Below are positions 32,015 to 42,769 of a stretch of DNA of 64,000 nucleotides, piece by piece. The position numbers were made by a program, and so were the translations under genes. The first letter of the stretch is position 1, and each line of letters opens with the position of its first letter. The notes below the pieces were generated by a model. It was given only the letters and a program-made list of their open reading frames with translations. It did not search any database and was not told where the DNA came from. Source of the stretch: Opisthorchis felineus (Eukaryota; Platyhelminthes; Trematoda; Opisthorchiida; Opisthorchiidae); contig SJOL01005821.1 of the NCBI GenBank assembly GCA_004794785.1, forward strand, positions 328,748 to 392,747, written 5' to 3'.

Positions 32015-32400
32015 TATGTAAATGATGGTTTTCACAGAAGACTCAGCTGAAAAGCAACTGAATCGCTTGTTTATGATATTATTCAACTGAATGTGCTGCA
32101 CAGAGGTCGCCTCATGTTTCATTTGAAAATATATTGCGGTATCTCGAATATCATACAAACTAAAACATGAGGTGGCCTTTGTACAGCACATTCAGTTGCT
32201 TTAAAACAGCATAAAAGGGAGATTCGGCTGTGTGCCAGGTGAGTCTCCCGTCAAAACCAAATTCGTGCAATTTGAATTCAAGTAGAACATAAGGTTGACG
32301 GAAACTCGGGGAATGCGCCTACCTGATGAACCCCAAGTATGGCAAAACCGATCGTGGGCTGTCGAAGAATTTTCAGCAACTTTGTGAGTAGCTCCAGGTA
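32015..32400. repeat. Head-to-head hammerhead element pair downstream of the Penelope remnant
   Basis: Minus-type piece 32023-32115 (GGTTTTCACAGAAGACTCAG, GCTTGTTTATGATATTATTC) followed by a nearly full plus-type unit 32116-32400. The plus hammerhead (about 32305-32367) has CTGATGA and paired stem I, but reads CAAAA where CGAAA is required, losing the catalytic G12, so it should be inactive. Position and strand fit a 3' terminal repeat of the Penelope-like element. Confidence 0.8.
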
Positions 32401-33320
32401 TGGACATTTGATCTATGCTGAACGGACTGGAATTTTTCCGAAGACTCTGAGTGTTTGTCCACTGGCCCAACTATTTCAGCAGCGTGCATATGCCTTTGTT
32501 TACGCACTCCGGTCGAGTGGAGTGACTACAGAACTACCACCCCAGTTCACCAGCATAGCTAGCCGTGGTTCCTTTGTATCTGGACCCATCAATTTCCTCA
32601 GAATTTTCCTCAGAAGCTAAATAGATGCAACTCTCGTGTTTGATAAGATTAACAGCTCAATTCTGCTTCGAACTGTTTTGATTTACTCTCCCAAAACCTG
32701 GAATATTAAGCGGAAAATTGCAGCAGGAAAACATGATGAGAAAGTGGACGGCAACAGTGTTTGGAGGGATTAACCGAAGGTTCTTGGAATATCCTATGCG
32801 TGCACTTGGGCCCCTGATTGATAAGTTCAAATTGTCCGGTGTTACGAGTAGCACTATTCCTTCATTCAGCCGGTCGGGTCAACCAGAAACCATCTCAACT
32901 CTGAGCACGGGCGCTTAGATTACTCCAGTGGCATGCTAACGGTCGAGGGTCTAGAGGAATATAACTAAAGAGTTACGACTCCATCTGAGAACACAGTTTT
33001 GTATTTCATCTCCAAGGTATCGTGGTTCTACTTTAGTTGGCGGCATGTTTGTACTATGCAAAGTGCTGCACAAAGGACTTTGGTCATTTCATTCCAAAAC
33101 GTCTGCTCCTCTTATTGTTCAAAAAGGAGAATCAGACGCAGGTGGTTTCGAATGAACTGACCGAAATCATCCTGTCTTTTATCACACGCTTTACACCAAG
33201 CTTGTGGGCATGCAGTCGCTGAACACGCCACTTAGAGTTCAAGGAGAGGCACCTGAAGTTGTGGAGCCCTCTGAGCATCTCGGAAGTTGAGTTAGTTCCG
33301 ATTGAAGTGTGACAGATCAG
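32400..33320. other. Unassigned stretch with weak exon-like frames
   Basis: Plus frame to 32620 (FQQRAYAFVYALRSSGVTTE) and minus frame 32657-32854 look moderately protein-like but lack clear splice borders. Nothing recognised. Confidence 0.3.
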
Positions 33321-33334
33321 GTCAATGCATGAAT

Positions 33335-33925
33335 CTCCAAGGTTGGGGTAGCCTTTGATGATTTGAGACGCCTATGGCGTCAAAGCGGTATACCCTGAAT
33401 CTCAATGGACGTGTGTATCAGGCTACAGTACGGGCTGTTTTGTTGTAGGACTGTGGGACTTGGCCTGCTCGAGCAGCGGAACTGAGACGTCTTCAGGTGT
33501 TCGACAGTCGTTGTCTCAGGACCATAACACGTGTGGGCTGGTGTCGAAGAAGCCGTAACGAGTCAATTAGAAAGCGAGTTTTCGGTTGTGCGATGGGGAC
33601 TTCCAATGAAGTATGTGTCCAGCATTAGAAGCTGCGTTGGTTAGGCCATGTATTGCTCATACCGAACCATTAATTGCCGAAGAGAGTGCTGTTTTCTGTG
33701 CCCAACTCAGAATCGCGGAAGCGGAGAGGTGGCCAACCCTTGATCTGGCAGAAGGGTATGAAAGAGATTACGAAACGTTTGGGTGCTGTCGGGGCTACTC
33801 GCCTACCAGGATGGGGACCACGTGATCCCCACTGCGCCTGGTTGGAGACGCTGCAACATATGGCTGCTAATCAATTTCAATGGCGTTCTTGTTGTCAGTT
33901 TCTATCCACATTGCCTGAATGAGTG
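33335..33925 (+). pseudogene. RTE-like non-LTR retrotransposon, 3' end of reverse transcriptase ORF
   Basis: Successive frames read DDLRRLWRQSGI, RVYQATVRAVLL, then after a stop DCGTWPARAAELRRLQVFDS, RCLRTITRVGWCRRSRNES, KLRWLGHVL, and from 33674 PKRVLFSVPNSESRKRRGG, MKEITKRLGAVGATRLPGWG, WRSCCQFLSTLPE with the natural stop at 33920-33922. Several nonsense codons and a frameshift near 33660 make it a pseudogene. It is the same class as the copy at 16.7 kb but a different subfamily. The motor part and 5' end are missing through 5' truncation. Confidence 0.85.
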
Positions 33926-34224
33926 TCTGGAGGTGTAAGCACCTCGGAATGATTGTAGTATGCTAGCAATAAGTCCATACCCATCCAACTTCATTCTTTT
34001 CTTCACAAAAGGCTTTCAAATAAATCGTGGTTGTGCGACAGCGAGGCGCCTTGAATTTAGGAGTCCACTGAACTACTGTACGCTTGGTTGTTGCAGTCAG
34101 AATTAGGAAGATCTTTGAACAGAGCAAAATATAGTCGAAGTACGCTGTCCAAAAAGGAAACTGTTTAAAAGTAAGGAATAAATAAACGAGCACTGATGGC
34201 AGTTTATCGAAATACTATTAACTC

Positions 34225-34350
34225 GGATGCTCTTATTAGTTGTTGATCAGATGGTTTTGTTCTGTTCATTGAGCTTTGTAATTGGCTTGCAAACGTTTCG
34301 CCACCAAACGCGGAGACATCATCAGTGGTCTGTTAGGTAGCGGCCTCCTG
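34225..34350 (-). repeat. Member of the 19.8-20.25 kb inverted-repeat family with hammerhead-like core words
   Basis: On the minus strand: CTGATGATGTCTCC, GCGTTTGGTGGCGAAACG, then TTTGCAAGCCAATTAC. CTGATGA and GAAAC frame a possible stem (GTCTCC with GGTGGC, one U-U mismatch), as in the hammerhead plan but with one extra U before the stem. Stem I pairing is weak. A further piece (TACCAACCTCGGCGAAGTGA at about 34731-34750) lies downstream in reversed orientation. Confidence 0.55.
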
Positions 34351-35120
34351 CATACCTGATTGCTTCTACATGGCTTGTGAAGAGAACATCTGCGTTCTGT
34401 CGATGTGGATGAGCAGTTGACAGGTAGCTTCCCCTTGAGTTCATTGGTCTCTTTTTACTTTGCATTGCTTTGTAGCCCGTCTTGCTTTGACTTGGTTAAC
34501 CTGATACCTATTTTTAGCAGTTTTCTTTCCTTATTTCCTTTGGTACATTCTCAGTCTGATTCACGTTTAAGTCTAGTTTTCTTGAATATGAATCTTTCAT
34601 TGCGCTGTCTTGTCTTCCCTGTCCTAATGGCTCGTGTCCTTTGGTGTGGCCAGTTAATTGAATGCCCTGAATTTGGCGCTTTGATTTGTGGGTTCGGTGC
34701 ATTATCCAGTCAAAGTGATTCCTAGTTGGCAAACCTATTACCAACCTCGGCGAAGTGATCAGCTGCCACCTGCTAAACAGCCACCGTCATTTGCTCGTTC
34801 AATGTGGCTCAATCTCACTGTCTTTCAGGAATTTTCCGGTAAGAGTCATGCTCGGTTTAACGCCTGATTCATCGGTGGGTGATAATCATGTGAAACAGTA
34901 ATCCATTTCCAATATGGGTTGACCGACAGGCTTGAAAACTTGCAGAGAGTGTCCTGTAGAAAAAACGCAACCACCTTTTGAATGTGCCTTTTTTCTTCAT
35001 GAAGCAAAACATTAGAGCCATAAATAGCAGTTTTCAAAAGTGCACCGAACAGTTTTTTGTCAATGAGGGTTTCTGTGTATCTTCGTCCAAAGTACCATCC
35101 ATTATCCGGTCAGCTTTCAT
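34351..35120. other. Unassigned pyrimidine-rich stretch
   Basis: A 106-codon plus frame (34405-34725) is rich in Leu, Ser and Phe because the strand is T/C-rich. No motif or splice support. Confidence 0.35.
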
Positions 35121-35124
35121 CATC

Positions 35125-35215
35125 TCAGTGGAAACATCATAAACGAAAGATTCAGCTGGGTTCCAGGTGAGTCTCTCGCAAAACCAAATTTGTTTGCAAA
35201 TGAGTGTACTTCGCT
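35125..35215 (+). repeat. Hammerhead element fragment without ribozyme core
   Basis: ACATCATAAACGAAAGATTC, AGCTGGGTTCCAGGTGAGTC, CGCAAAACCAAATTTG and TTGCAAATGAGTGTACTTCG match the spacer part of the dispersed subfamily. Confidence 0.75.
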
Positions 35216-35219
35216 AATC

Positions 35220-36850
35220 CGTGGTAGGTTTTCCACGGTCACCAAGTGCATCGAACTAGAAAACCCATCTTTAGTGATAATTCCAATTTCCCTGAAAATA
35301 AATCGATGAAATGCATTTGTTTAATCCAGAACATTTTTATAACTTCCGATGTCCGTTAGTAAACCCCTGTTTACATGTCTCTCCAAATCGCACGCAAATA
35401 CTATCCCAACGTGCCATTACAATAATTCTGTTTGCTGCAGAATTCCAAAGTAGATCCGATTCTGTGCAAAAAATTGCCATGACGCAACTGACGATGGGTA
35501 GAAGTTTTGTTCGTCCAATTTAATCCACTTGTTTAGCTACTTGAAAATTTTAAGTAGTATATCAGCCGCTCATGTCGTGCTTCACGAGCGAAATTGCATC
35601 TCAACTAACGAGGTTTCTCGTTTATACGATATCCACTCAGATAGGTCACAAGAACTACTCACCGAGCAATGGAGGAAAAGGTACTTTTCAGCATCTGGTA
35701 CTTCTAGAGATATGTCGGTTTAGCTGATTGAGCTGTAGACTAAAATTTGCACGAATTTCTAGCGTAGTGGATTATTGTGATTTGTTTTGTCTATAGGCGT
35801 ACTAATGCTGACAAACCCTCAGGCCGAGGAGTGGGAAGCATCCCCAACCTGAACGGTGATTCCCAGTAGGTAAACCACAAATTACTATTGTGAACTTACA
35901 AAATAGGAATTGGGCATGCAGAAACACAATCTAACTTTTGAAGTTCATCCATCTAGGAGATTTATGCCTGTATAAAGTTACTAATACAGAGGCATCGCGT
36001 CACACAGGTAAGTATAGTATAATGAAAATTTTATTGTGGTGCGCAAGACTGAGTTGAAAGTTCGAGTTTTTGGAAGTTGAGGCTTTGTCAAGCACCCGAC
36101 AGAATGCTCGGACAAAAGTCCTAACAGGACTCTCTGCGTACAACGTTAGAAGAGCTATCTACAGCGCATTCGGGACAGAAATGAAAGATAGTGAGGTTTC
36201 TTGAACAGTTCGTGCAACACAGCATTCCGATGTAGTGAAAAACCTAGGATAAGGATGTACGTGACCCCCACCGCCTTGAGAGAACAAGATTCGCACGGTT
36301 TGACCTAAATGAGAAGCGATTTGACATGAAGGGATCAGCACACTTAACATTTAGCTGTGATTCATTAAAGACGATGGATTTTCAACGTTGTTGACAATGA
36401 GAAATGAAATCTTCCTGAAGGAGAAAATGTTCCACATCTACGAAGTTACAGAGATCCATTCGGAAACCTTATCAGAACCCGATCAATGTGATTATCAAGG
36501 TTGCCAAATTTACAGGCGAGCAACATATGACCAATATAGTCTCATTTTACTAAAACCCGGGTGTGTTTGAGACAGTAAAGATCACTTCTCAATCAGTTTC
36601 AAGAGTTTTCTAACTGATTCAGCCAATTTTCCCCCATTCCGGCCTGGTAACTAACTCTCACTAGTGAGTCTGAACGTGTTTCTCGTCATTCGTGTAGTTC
36701 GGTCCATCGTTGAGTTAATTTTTCTGGTGTGCAGTTAATAAGTTGTAGCCCTCGTTGTGAATGACAAGGCGTGGTGACTTTACCCAGTAAAATTGGTGGT
36801 TTGGCTTACCTGCTAGCAGCATGGGAGATATAAAGGTGGAGTGACCAGGT
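35220..36850. other. Unassigned stretch, no gene seen
   Basis: Short frames only. A TATA-like AGATATAAAGG is present near 36828. Nothing else supported. Confidence 0.35.
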
Positions 36851-36859
36851 GTTCTTTAG

Positions 36860-37000
36860 TCAAAATCAAAGTTCAAATGATTTTTCGAACCTTGTGAATC
36901 AGAATGTATCAGCCGGAAGCCAGGAGAACACGTTTCATCGATCTGGTCAAAATCAGCAGTCACACCAGCCCTTCGTGGCTTTAATCGCACTGAAGACACG
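36860..37000 (+). CDS. Candidate internal exon, Asn/Gln/Ser-rich
   Basis: Acceptor CAGGTGTTCTTTAG (ending 36859) and donor GTATTT (37001) enclose 141 bases open in one frame (phase 2 in and out, so length-symmetric): SQNQSSNDFSNLVNQNVSAG, HRSGQNQQSHQPFVALIALK. Low-complexity composition typical of disordered protein regions. Donor is only moderate. No family recognised. Confidence 0.3.
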
Positions 37001-37009
37001 GTATTTATG

Positions 37010-38060
37010 GCTGCAACGCAAGTCCCAATTAAAGATCACCTCTTGATTTAGTCCAAAGAGCAATGCAAAAACAGTCACATTCGAATGAGACTGACCGCTT
37101 AGTGACAGTGAACAGGTTTTGAATCGACTGAGTTCAGAAGTGCAAATTAACAAGCAGTAGGTTTATTCCCCTTTGACATAAAAGCTGTGTTTTGTCAAGA
37201 AGCTTGGTTACAAGAGTGGTCAAGTCTTAGGGCAGCTGAAGAACCAATCGAAACAATATAGTGGTAAGGATAGCACAGAATAGAATTAGCGGCGAGTTAG
37301 AAACTCTTTGGTTCGTGAGCCGGTGCGGATCAATGCGTTTTACACAGATGGTTGGGTGCTGGCTCTTTGGTTCATAACTTTTTTGCAGCCCCCTCCCTGG
37401 CTGTCGCTTACAATTTTTTAGTGGTCTCTGAGGGCGAGTCAGTGCTAACACGGCTATGTGGGTTGTTTCGAGTGGGCCATCCGATCAGAATTTAACCCCC
37501 TTTTGTTAGTGATTCTTTTTGATTGATAGCTGCTCACTGCCATTTATCAGACTGGTTTATCTAAAACCGCTTTCTACAAAATCACCATCATTAGGCCTTT
37601 TAATCTATTCATTCTTGGTTGCTTTGCCACCTTCGCCACCTAGACCAGTAAGACACTGTGGCGTTAATTGTAAAAACATTAAAAAAACCCATCATATTCT
37701 CCTAACCTACCACTTTTCAGATGACAAACTGCCAAACAAACCTCTGCCTGACAATAAGTTAGTCAGCTTCCAGCAAGAAATCTGGAATGTCCGTTCGTCA
37801 ACTAGCTTAGGACGCATTTTCTTAACCAAATTCTTTGGATTTTTAACCCTCTGTATTAATCGTTTTCCTATGAAACATGACTGGACTGAATAGCCAATCC
37901 TGCAAAATCTGACCTTGACAGTTGTCTACCGGTTTGGATATGCTCTCAGGTGTCTACCTGTTTGACAGCCAAAGGAATACAACTACCTGCCGCCGATAGG
38001 CACTTGTTATGGGGACAATATAAGATGGAAGTGAGGAGCAGCAGATTATTTGGAAGCTGC
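37010..38060. other. Unassigned stretch with one longer frame
   Basis: A 124-codon plus frame at 37519-37893 (for example RPVRHCGVNCKNIKKTHH) has no splice or motif support that I can defend. Confidence 0.3.
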
Positions 38061-38064
38061 ATTC

Positions 38065-38207
38065 ATAAAAAATCGTTCAGCTGTAGCACCCTTTTGGTTC
38101 TTAGCTGCCATGCCACCCGAAGGAAGCACGAAGGCTGGGATACTGCCACGTTGCCCAAGTCTAGACAAGGGAAGTTGAGAGGCGGAGGTCGGGTTCGAAC
38201 CACGGAC
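38065..38207 (-). mobile_element. tRNA-derived SINE, truncated at the head
   Basis: Minus-strand copy with tail AGCTGAACGATTTTT, body (GGCAGCTAAGAACCAAAAGG, CCACCCGAAGGAAGCACG on plus) and B box GGTTCGAACC at 38192-38201. The sequence leaves the SINE right after TCCGTGGTTCG (minus), so the A box is missing: a 5'-truncated insertion. Confidence 0.85.
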
Positions 38208-38364
38208 GAAGCAGACAAAGAGTATTTGCTTTTCGTCGTTGCTGACGAATTTCGAGGCTCAACTTCTTTACCAAAGACAAAGAGACGTGAGTGAGCATAA
38301 ACAGTATATGTACGAAGACTGCGTAAGACTAAGAGGGACGAAATCACTACACAGTAGAGAGTAA

Positions 38365-39128
38365 ATCATGTTAGCACTACTCCTAAGGTTGCTGAAAACT
38401 CTTCGACGGCCCGCGACCGATTTCGCCCTTCATGGTGTTCATCAGGTAGGCGCAGCCCCCGAGTTTCCGTCAACCCTATGTTCTGCTTGAACCCAAATTG
38501 CACGAAATTAGCGAAATACACTCATTTGCAAACCAATTTGGTTTTGCGGGAGACTCACCTGGAACCCAGCTGAATCTCTCGTTTATGGTGTTTTTAAGCG
38601 ACTGAATGTGCTGCACAAGGCCACCTCACGTTCCAGTTGGTACGATATTCGAGATATCGCGATACATGTATAGACGTAATACACTACTCATAAGGTTGCT
38701 GAAAATTCTTCGACAGCCCACGACCGGTTTCACCCTTCTTAGAAACATCATAAACGAGAGATTCAGCTGGGTTCCAGGTGAGTCTCTCGCAAAACCAAAT
38801 TTGTTTGCAAATGAGTGTGTTTCGCTAATTCCGTGCAATTGGGTTTCAAGTAGAACATAAGTTTGACGGAAACTCGGGGACTGCGCCTACCTAATGAGCC
38901 CCAAGAAGGGCGAAACTGGTCGTGGGCTGTCGAAGAGTTTTCGGCAACCTTATGAGTAGCGTATTACGTCAATACATGTATCACGATCTCTCGAATATCG
39001 TACCAACTGAAACATGAGGCGGCCTGGTGCAGCACATTCAGTTGCTTAAAAACATCATAAACGAGCGATTTAGCTGGGTTCCAGGTGAGTCTCCCAGAAA
39101 ACCAAATTTGTTAGCAAATGAGTGTATT
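38365..39128. repeat. Cluster of three hammerhead elements (minus, minus-truncated, plus)
   Basis: Unit a, minus, 38365-38670, full length; its hammerhead (38399-38463) keeps CTGATGA, GAAA and GTC, with stem III ATCGGT and one lost stem I pair. Unit b, minus, from 38672 (TAGACGTAATACACTACTC), breaks off at 38743 within stem II. Unit c, plus, runs from 38744 to 39128 and includes a repeated spacer part. Its hammerhead (38873-38937) is paired throughout but reads CTAATGA, losing the essential G5. Together they form a large imperfect palindrome. Confidence 0.85.
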
Positions 39129-39579
39129 TCGAATGTTAACACTAGTTTTAAATGTCTGCCTCCGAAGGAAGACTCTAAGGTCATCATATGAACGAGACGC
39201 GCTAAAGCTCCTGTCTATAAATGCACACCGACTTTGCGCAATGGGCGTTTCCGGAGGCAGTTGGTCATATCTAAATATGCTCCACGCCTTGAGAGGATTC
39301 GTTCAGACCTTCCTGTGTCTCTCAATTGAGGTCTTTGCTGCGGACCTAAAGGGGATTTGGCCGAAGGCCGGTAAAAGCTTTGATAATAATCTAGTCCTTT
39401 TTCAACATCCCTCTAAAAATAACCAGTGAACAGTACAAAATAGCTGACAAAGCGATAGCACGTGTGAGATTTAGGACATTCAAGCTAACAGTACTCTAAG
39501 ACGAGAGTTATAGTTTGGAATAACTCAGTCTGGGGATTTTAAATGGGACTCTCCACTGTGTTCTTCCTCTCCAGGTCGT

Positions 39580-40290
39580 GGAGGACCATAGCACCGAGAT
39601 ATTTTAGACACTGAGCTATAGGTGGGTAACTGAGGACACAGTAACTAAAATGACTCAAAGATATTCACTCAACCTGAGTGTGAACACAATATTAGGCATT
39701 TTGAATGGGTTTTGATGTAGCGCGATAGCCTGAGTCCTGCATGGCATTCGGCTTTAATGTGCTGTTTGAACAAATGAGCACACGGTATTGCAGAACACGC
39801 TTCGCCAACAACAATGTCACCCGCATACTTTATGAAATTGCACCGTTTGCCAAATTCATCGGCCTGAATCTCCAATGACTGTAAGCTAATTGCGGACGTA
39901 CTAATATTCGTCATACAGACGTAAAAGATCTTTTGATACCTGTTCCAGAACCATAATTCAGCATAAACCCTACCCGGAAGCCTTCAGAATTGTGTGATGG
40001 AGACCAGCTGCTGCATCCAAAGTATATCTCTGGGCCATGTACGCAAACTAATGCACGCTCTTGGAAGCACTCAGTAAAATTTCTATGATGTCATGAACCA
40101 ATTGATCCAGCACTTTCAGGAAAGCAGATATGCATGAAATTGGACGTAATTTTGGTGGATTACCATGCTAACAAGCTTTGGTTTCAGAATTATTTCAGGA
40201 ATTCTGTATCCACCAGTAATACAGAAATCTCCTGGGACAAGATTGAACATCTACCTAGGAGGGAAAGATATTTTTTAATTGCAGCGTTTT
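39580..40290 (-). pseudogene. Decayed non-LTR reverse transcriptase (CR1/Rex-like)
   Basis: Minus-strand pieces in shifting frames: KLRPIS and SAFLKVLDQLVHDIIEILL (about 40070-40150), FAYMAQRYTLDAAAGLHH (about 39990-40045), and CNFIKYAGDIVVGEAC with the polymerase YxDD box as YAGD at 39816-39827. GLRLS and KCLILCS follow, as in the family. The first catalytic Asp of the pair is replaced by Gly, and stops and frameshifts separate the pieces, so it is dead. The order fingers, palm, YxDD is correct. Exact clade is an inference from the FAY...DA motif. Confidence 0.7.
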
Positions 40291-40299
40291 GACATCAGA

Positions 40300-42470
40300 G
40301 GGAACTAGCATATCACCCGCTCGCTTTGTTTGAGTGGATTTTCTTCGGTTCTGGGTAAACGTTGTCTGGAATTGGCAGCTGGGTTTTTTGGCCTCTGGGT
40401 ATTTGTGCCTTGGGATGACTTGTATGCCTCCAAGTAGACGTAGATGGAAAAAATAAATAGAGAATATTTGAGTTTTTATGTCGGCTGAACAAAAGTGGAC
40501 TTCTAAGCACAGTATAGCCGGTCAATTTGAAATGCCACTGGACATTGCGGGACTTTTATCCTTCATCTTGTCATCCAAGTCTAAATAAGGATGGTTTTAA
40601 TAACTAGCATTCTTTTGACTTCCAGCTGATTCCCTTCCGCATCAAGCTTCATAACACAAAAGTGAATACAGGAACGGACAACAATTCACTCATCACACTA
40701 CTACCCGTCTACAAGTAGCTCAGAGGATGAAAATTTTCATGAGTGAAACCTCCATCTGAGAAGCCGTCACTCGAGGAGCCAGCCAACGGACGACCACGTC
40801 AAATACCAAGTAATATAGTGAAGCTGCAAAACCTTAATAATAAATCGTCTTTACTATGGAGCCAAGCGTCCTTCTGTGGTGATGCCGTCAGCGATGATGA
40901 TGGTGCTAAGGGAGATTGCACTAATGGTTCGGCCTAAAATCAGAACAACGGCAAAGCATGCGGACGAAAAAAGATTATGCAAAATTTATCGAAGTTCTCG
41001 CTAAACTCCGTGCAAAATACTTGGAAGCGTCCAACATGATTGTCTATTCTGCCTTATTCACAAGAAGACTGATGACTCAGAAGCTGTTTGTTTAAAAACC
41101 TTCCTGTGCCGGAGGGCACATCGAAAGACTATCGAGATGCCGTTATTTCGCTCCCTTGTTGAATCCGTCAAGAGACTTCCACAGAAAGACAGTTAAAAAG
41201 GGTTCGTCATTCGTAGGGTTCTGTTTGTTCTTACTCTTGTGTGTCAGCTGCATATGCCTCTCCTTGCATCTGTCGGGAACATGTTCAAACCTAAGCGATA
41301 GAAGAGAGATTTAAGAAACCGTTAAGGAAATGGCACCGGTGACGGTCTAAAGTAGGAGAGACTGTATCTCCTCCATTCGAGGGACGAATGAAAGTTGAAT
41401 CTCAAGAGTATTTTAGCACGCCTCAATCATTTAAGCCAGCAGTATTTATGGGTGGAAAGTGATACGGCACCGGGCAGTTTGACATGCTTGTCGAAGTAGG
41501 GTAAACCAAAGAGTGTTGGATTCAAAATGTGTGGTTTCCAAATACCTTTCCCTAGTTACTGGTATATGAATTCCTGATATCTTTGCGCAATTTGCAGCCC
41601 TTCTCCAACAGTCGTATGACCGTGAGGCACCCCCAGGACCGTTGTTGTCGCTTTATCAAGGGACGACTACATTAATCAATTTGGAGAAACCCAGGAAGAA
41701 CTAGATAGGCTTGTTTTACTGTTGAATCCTCGACCATACTGTGGAGGAGATTCCAAGTATCTTTGAGGCTACAGTTTGGAACTACTGTCCAAGCTGCCAA
41801 CGCATGGATTTCTTAGGGACTTATAAGTCAGTGCTTTATATGCTGGGATAACAGCTAAACACAGAAGGTAGCACAAATAGTGAAGCAGCATGGTAAACCG
41901 ACTACTTTAGTCTAAGTAAGTAGAGAGGATTTCGTCTGCGGGGGTTGGGGATTGCACAAAAGCCAGAATGTTAGCCTACCTTATGTGTTATACTGGGTTT
42001 TAGCCACAACTCACCTCTAAAAGTTGAATGTCGAGTAAGGAAGGAATCACGACGCACTCCGCACTAAGCGAGCTAAAGTTCCGAAATATTAGGGAGTTTT
42101 CTTCCTCCACAGTTCCCGGTTCGGTATTCAACCGGTGGATACCATGCTTACTTAGCCATATTTTCAATATCTTGAAGATGGTCTTATCTGCGTGTAGCTA
42201 GTTTCCATGTAACACCGCTCGGTCAAACGATCACTACCTAAAGAACTCCGACTGCTCTTCTGCGCTTATGTTCGTCCAGTCCCACAGTGCGGACTTCCTG
42301 CATAATATTCACGATACAAACGAGCAAACGCTTTATTAGTATACGTCCGAAGGAGGTTAACTAAAGGTAATAGCTCGGATCAGTTCCCGGTATGGACCTT
42401 CCAAGCTAGCGTTCTCGTCAATAAACCACCAAAGGTGCACGAAGTGTATTAACCCCAAAAACCGGGTCAT
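40300..42470. other. Unassigned, almost frame-less stretch
   Basis: One 64-codon frame (40743-40937). From 40.94 to 42.8 kb no frame above 60 codons on either strand. No repeat identified. Confidence 0.4.
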
Positions 42471-42479
42471 AAACACATG

Positions 42480-42760
42480 TGCAGCGCGTTGTATATAAAA
42501 CGTATGCGGCGAAAACATTCAGGGATCTCGACGCCTTCTGGACATGGCGGTGGTAACCGGCATTCGGCGGGTACTATATAATGATTGGTTCTTGGGTCTA
42601 CACTTTCGACCAATCAGAGCTTGCGTTGATGCTGGGCCGGAAAACGGCCTGATCTTCAGGCCAATCGAACACGGGATAGGCTTCTTGGCCGTAGCAGCGC
42701 CTAACTGCGGGCGGTAAAGCGGTTTCGGCGCTGAATTACACCTAACAGGAGGAGTACAAG
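42480..42760. other. Promoter-like stretch with TATA and CCAAT words
   Basis: GTATATAAAACG (about 42490), TACTATATAATGATTGGTTC (about 42572) and further CCAAT words (GACCAATCAG, GGCCAATCG) lie within 180 bases, in a GC-richer island. No gene starts convincingly on either side; an LTR relic is possible. Confidence 0.25.
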
Positions 42761-42769
42761 GACGTTGTG

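Noticed and set aside
34405..34725. 106-codon frame with membrane-protein look
   Set aside because: Leu/Ser/Phe richness comes from a T/C-rich strand; no start context, splice site or homologue recognised.
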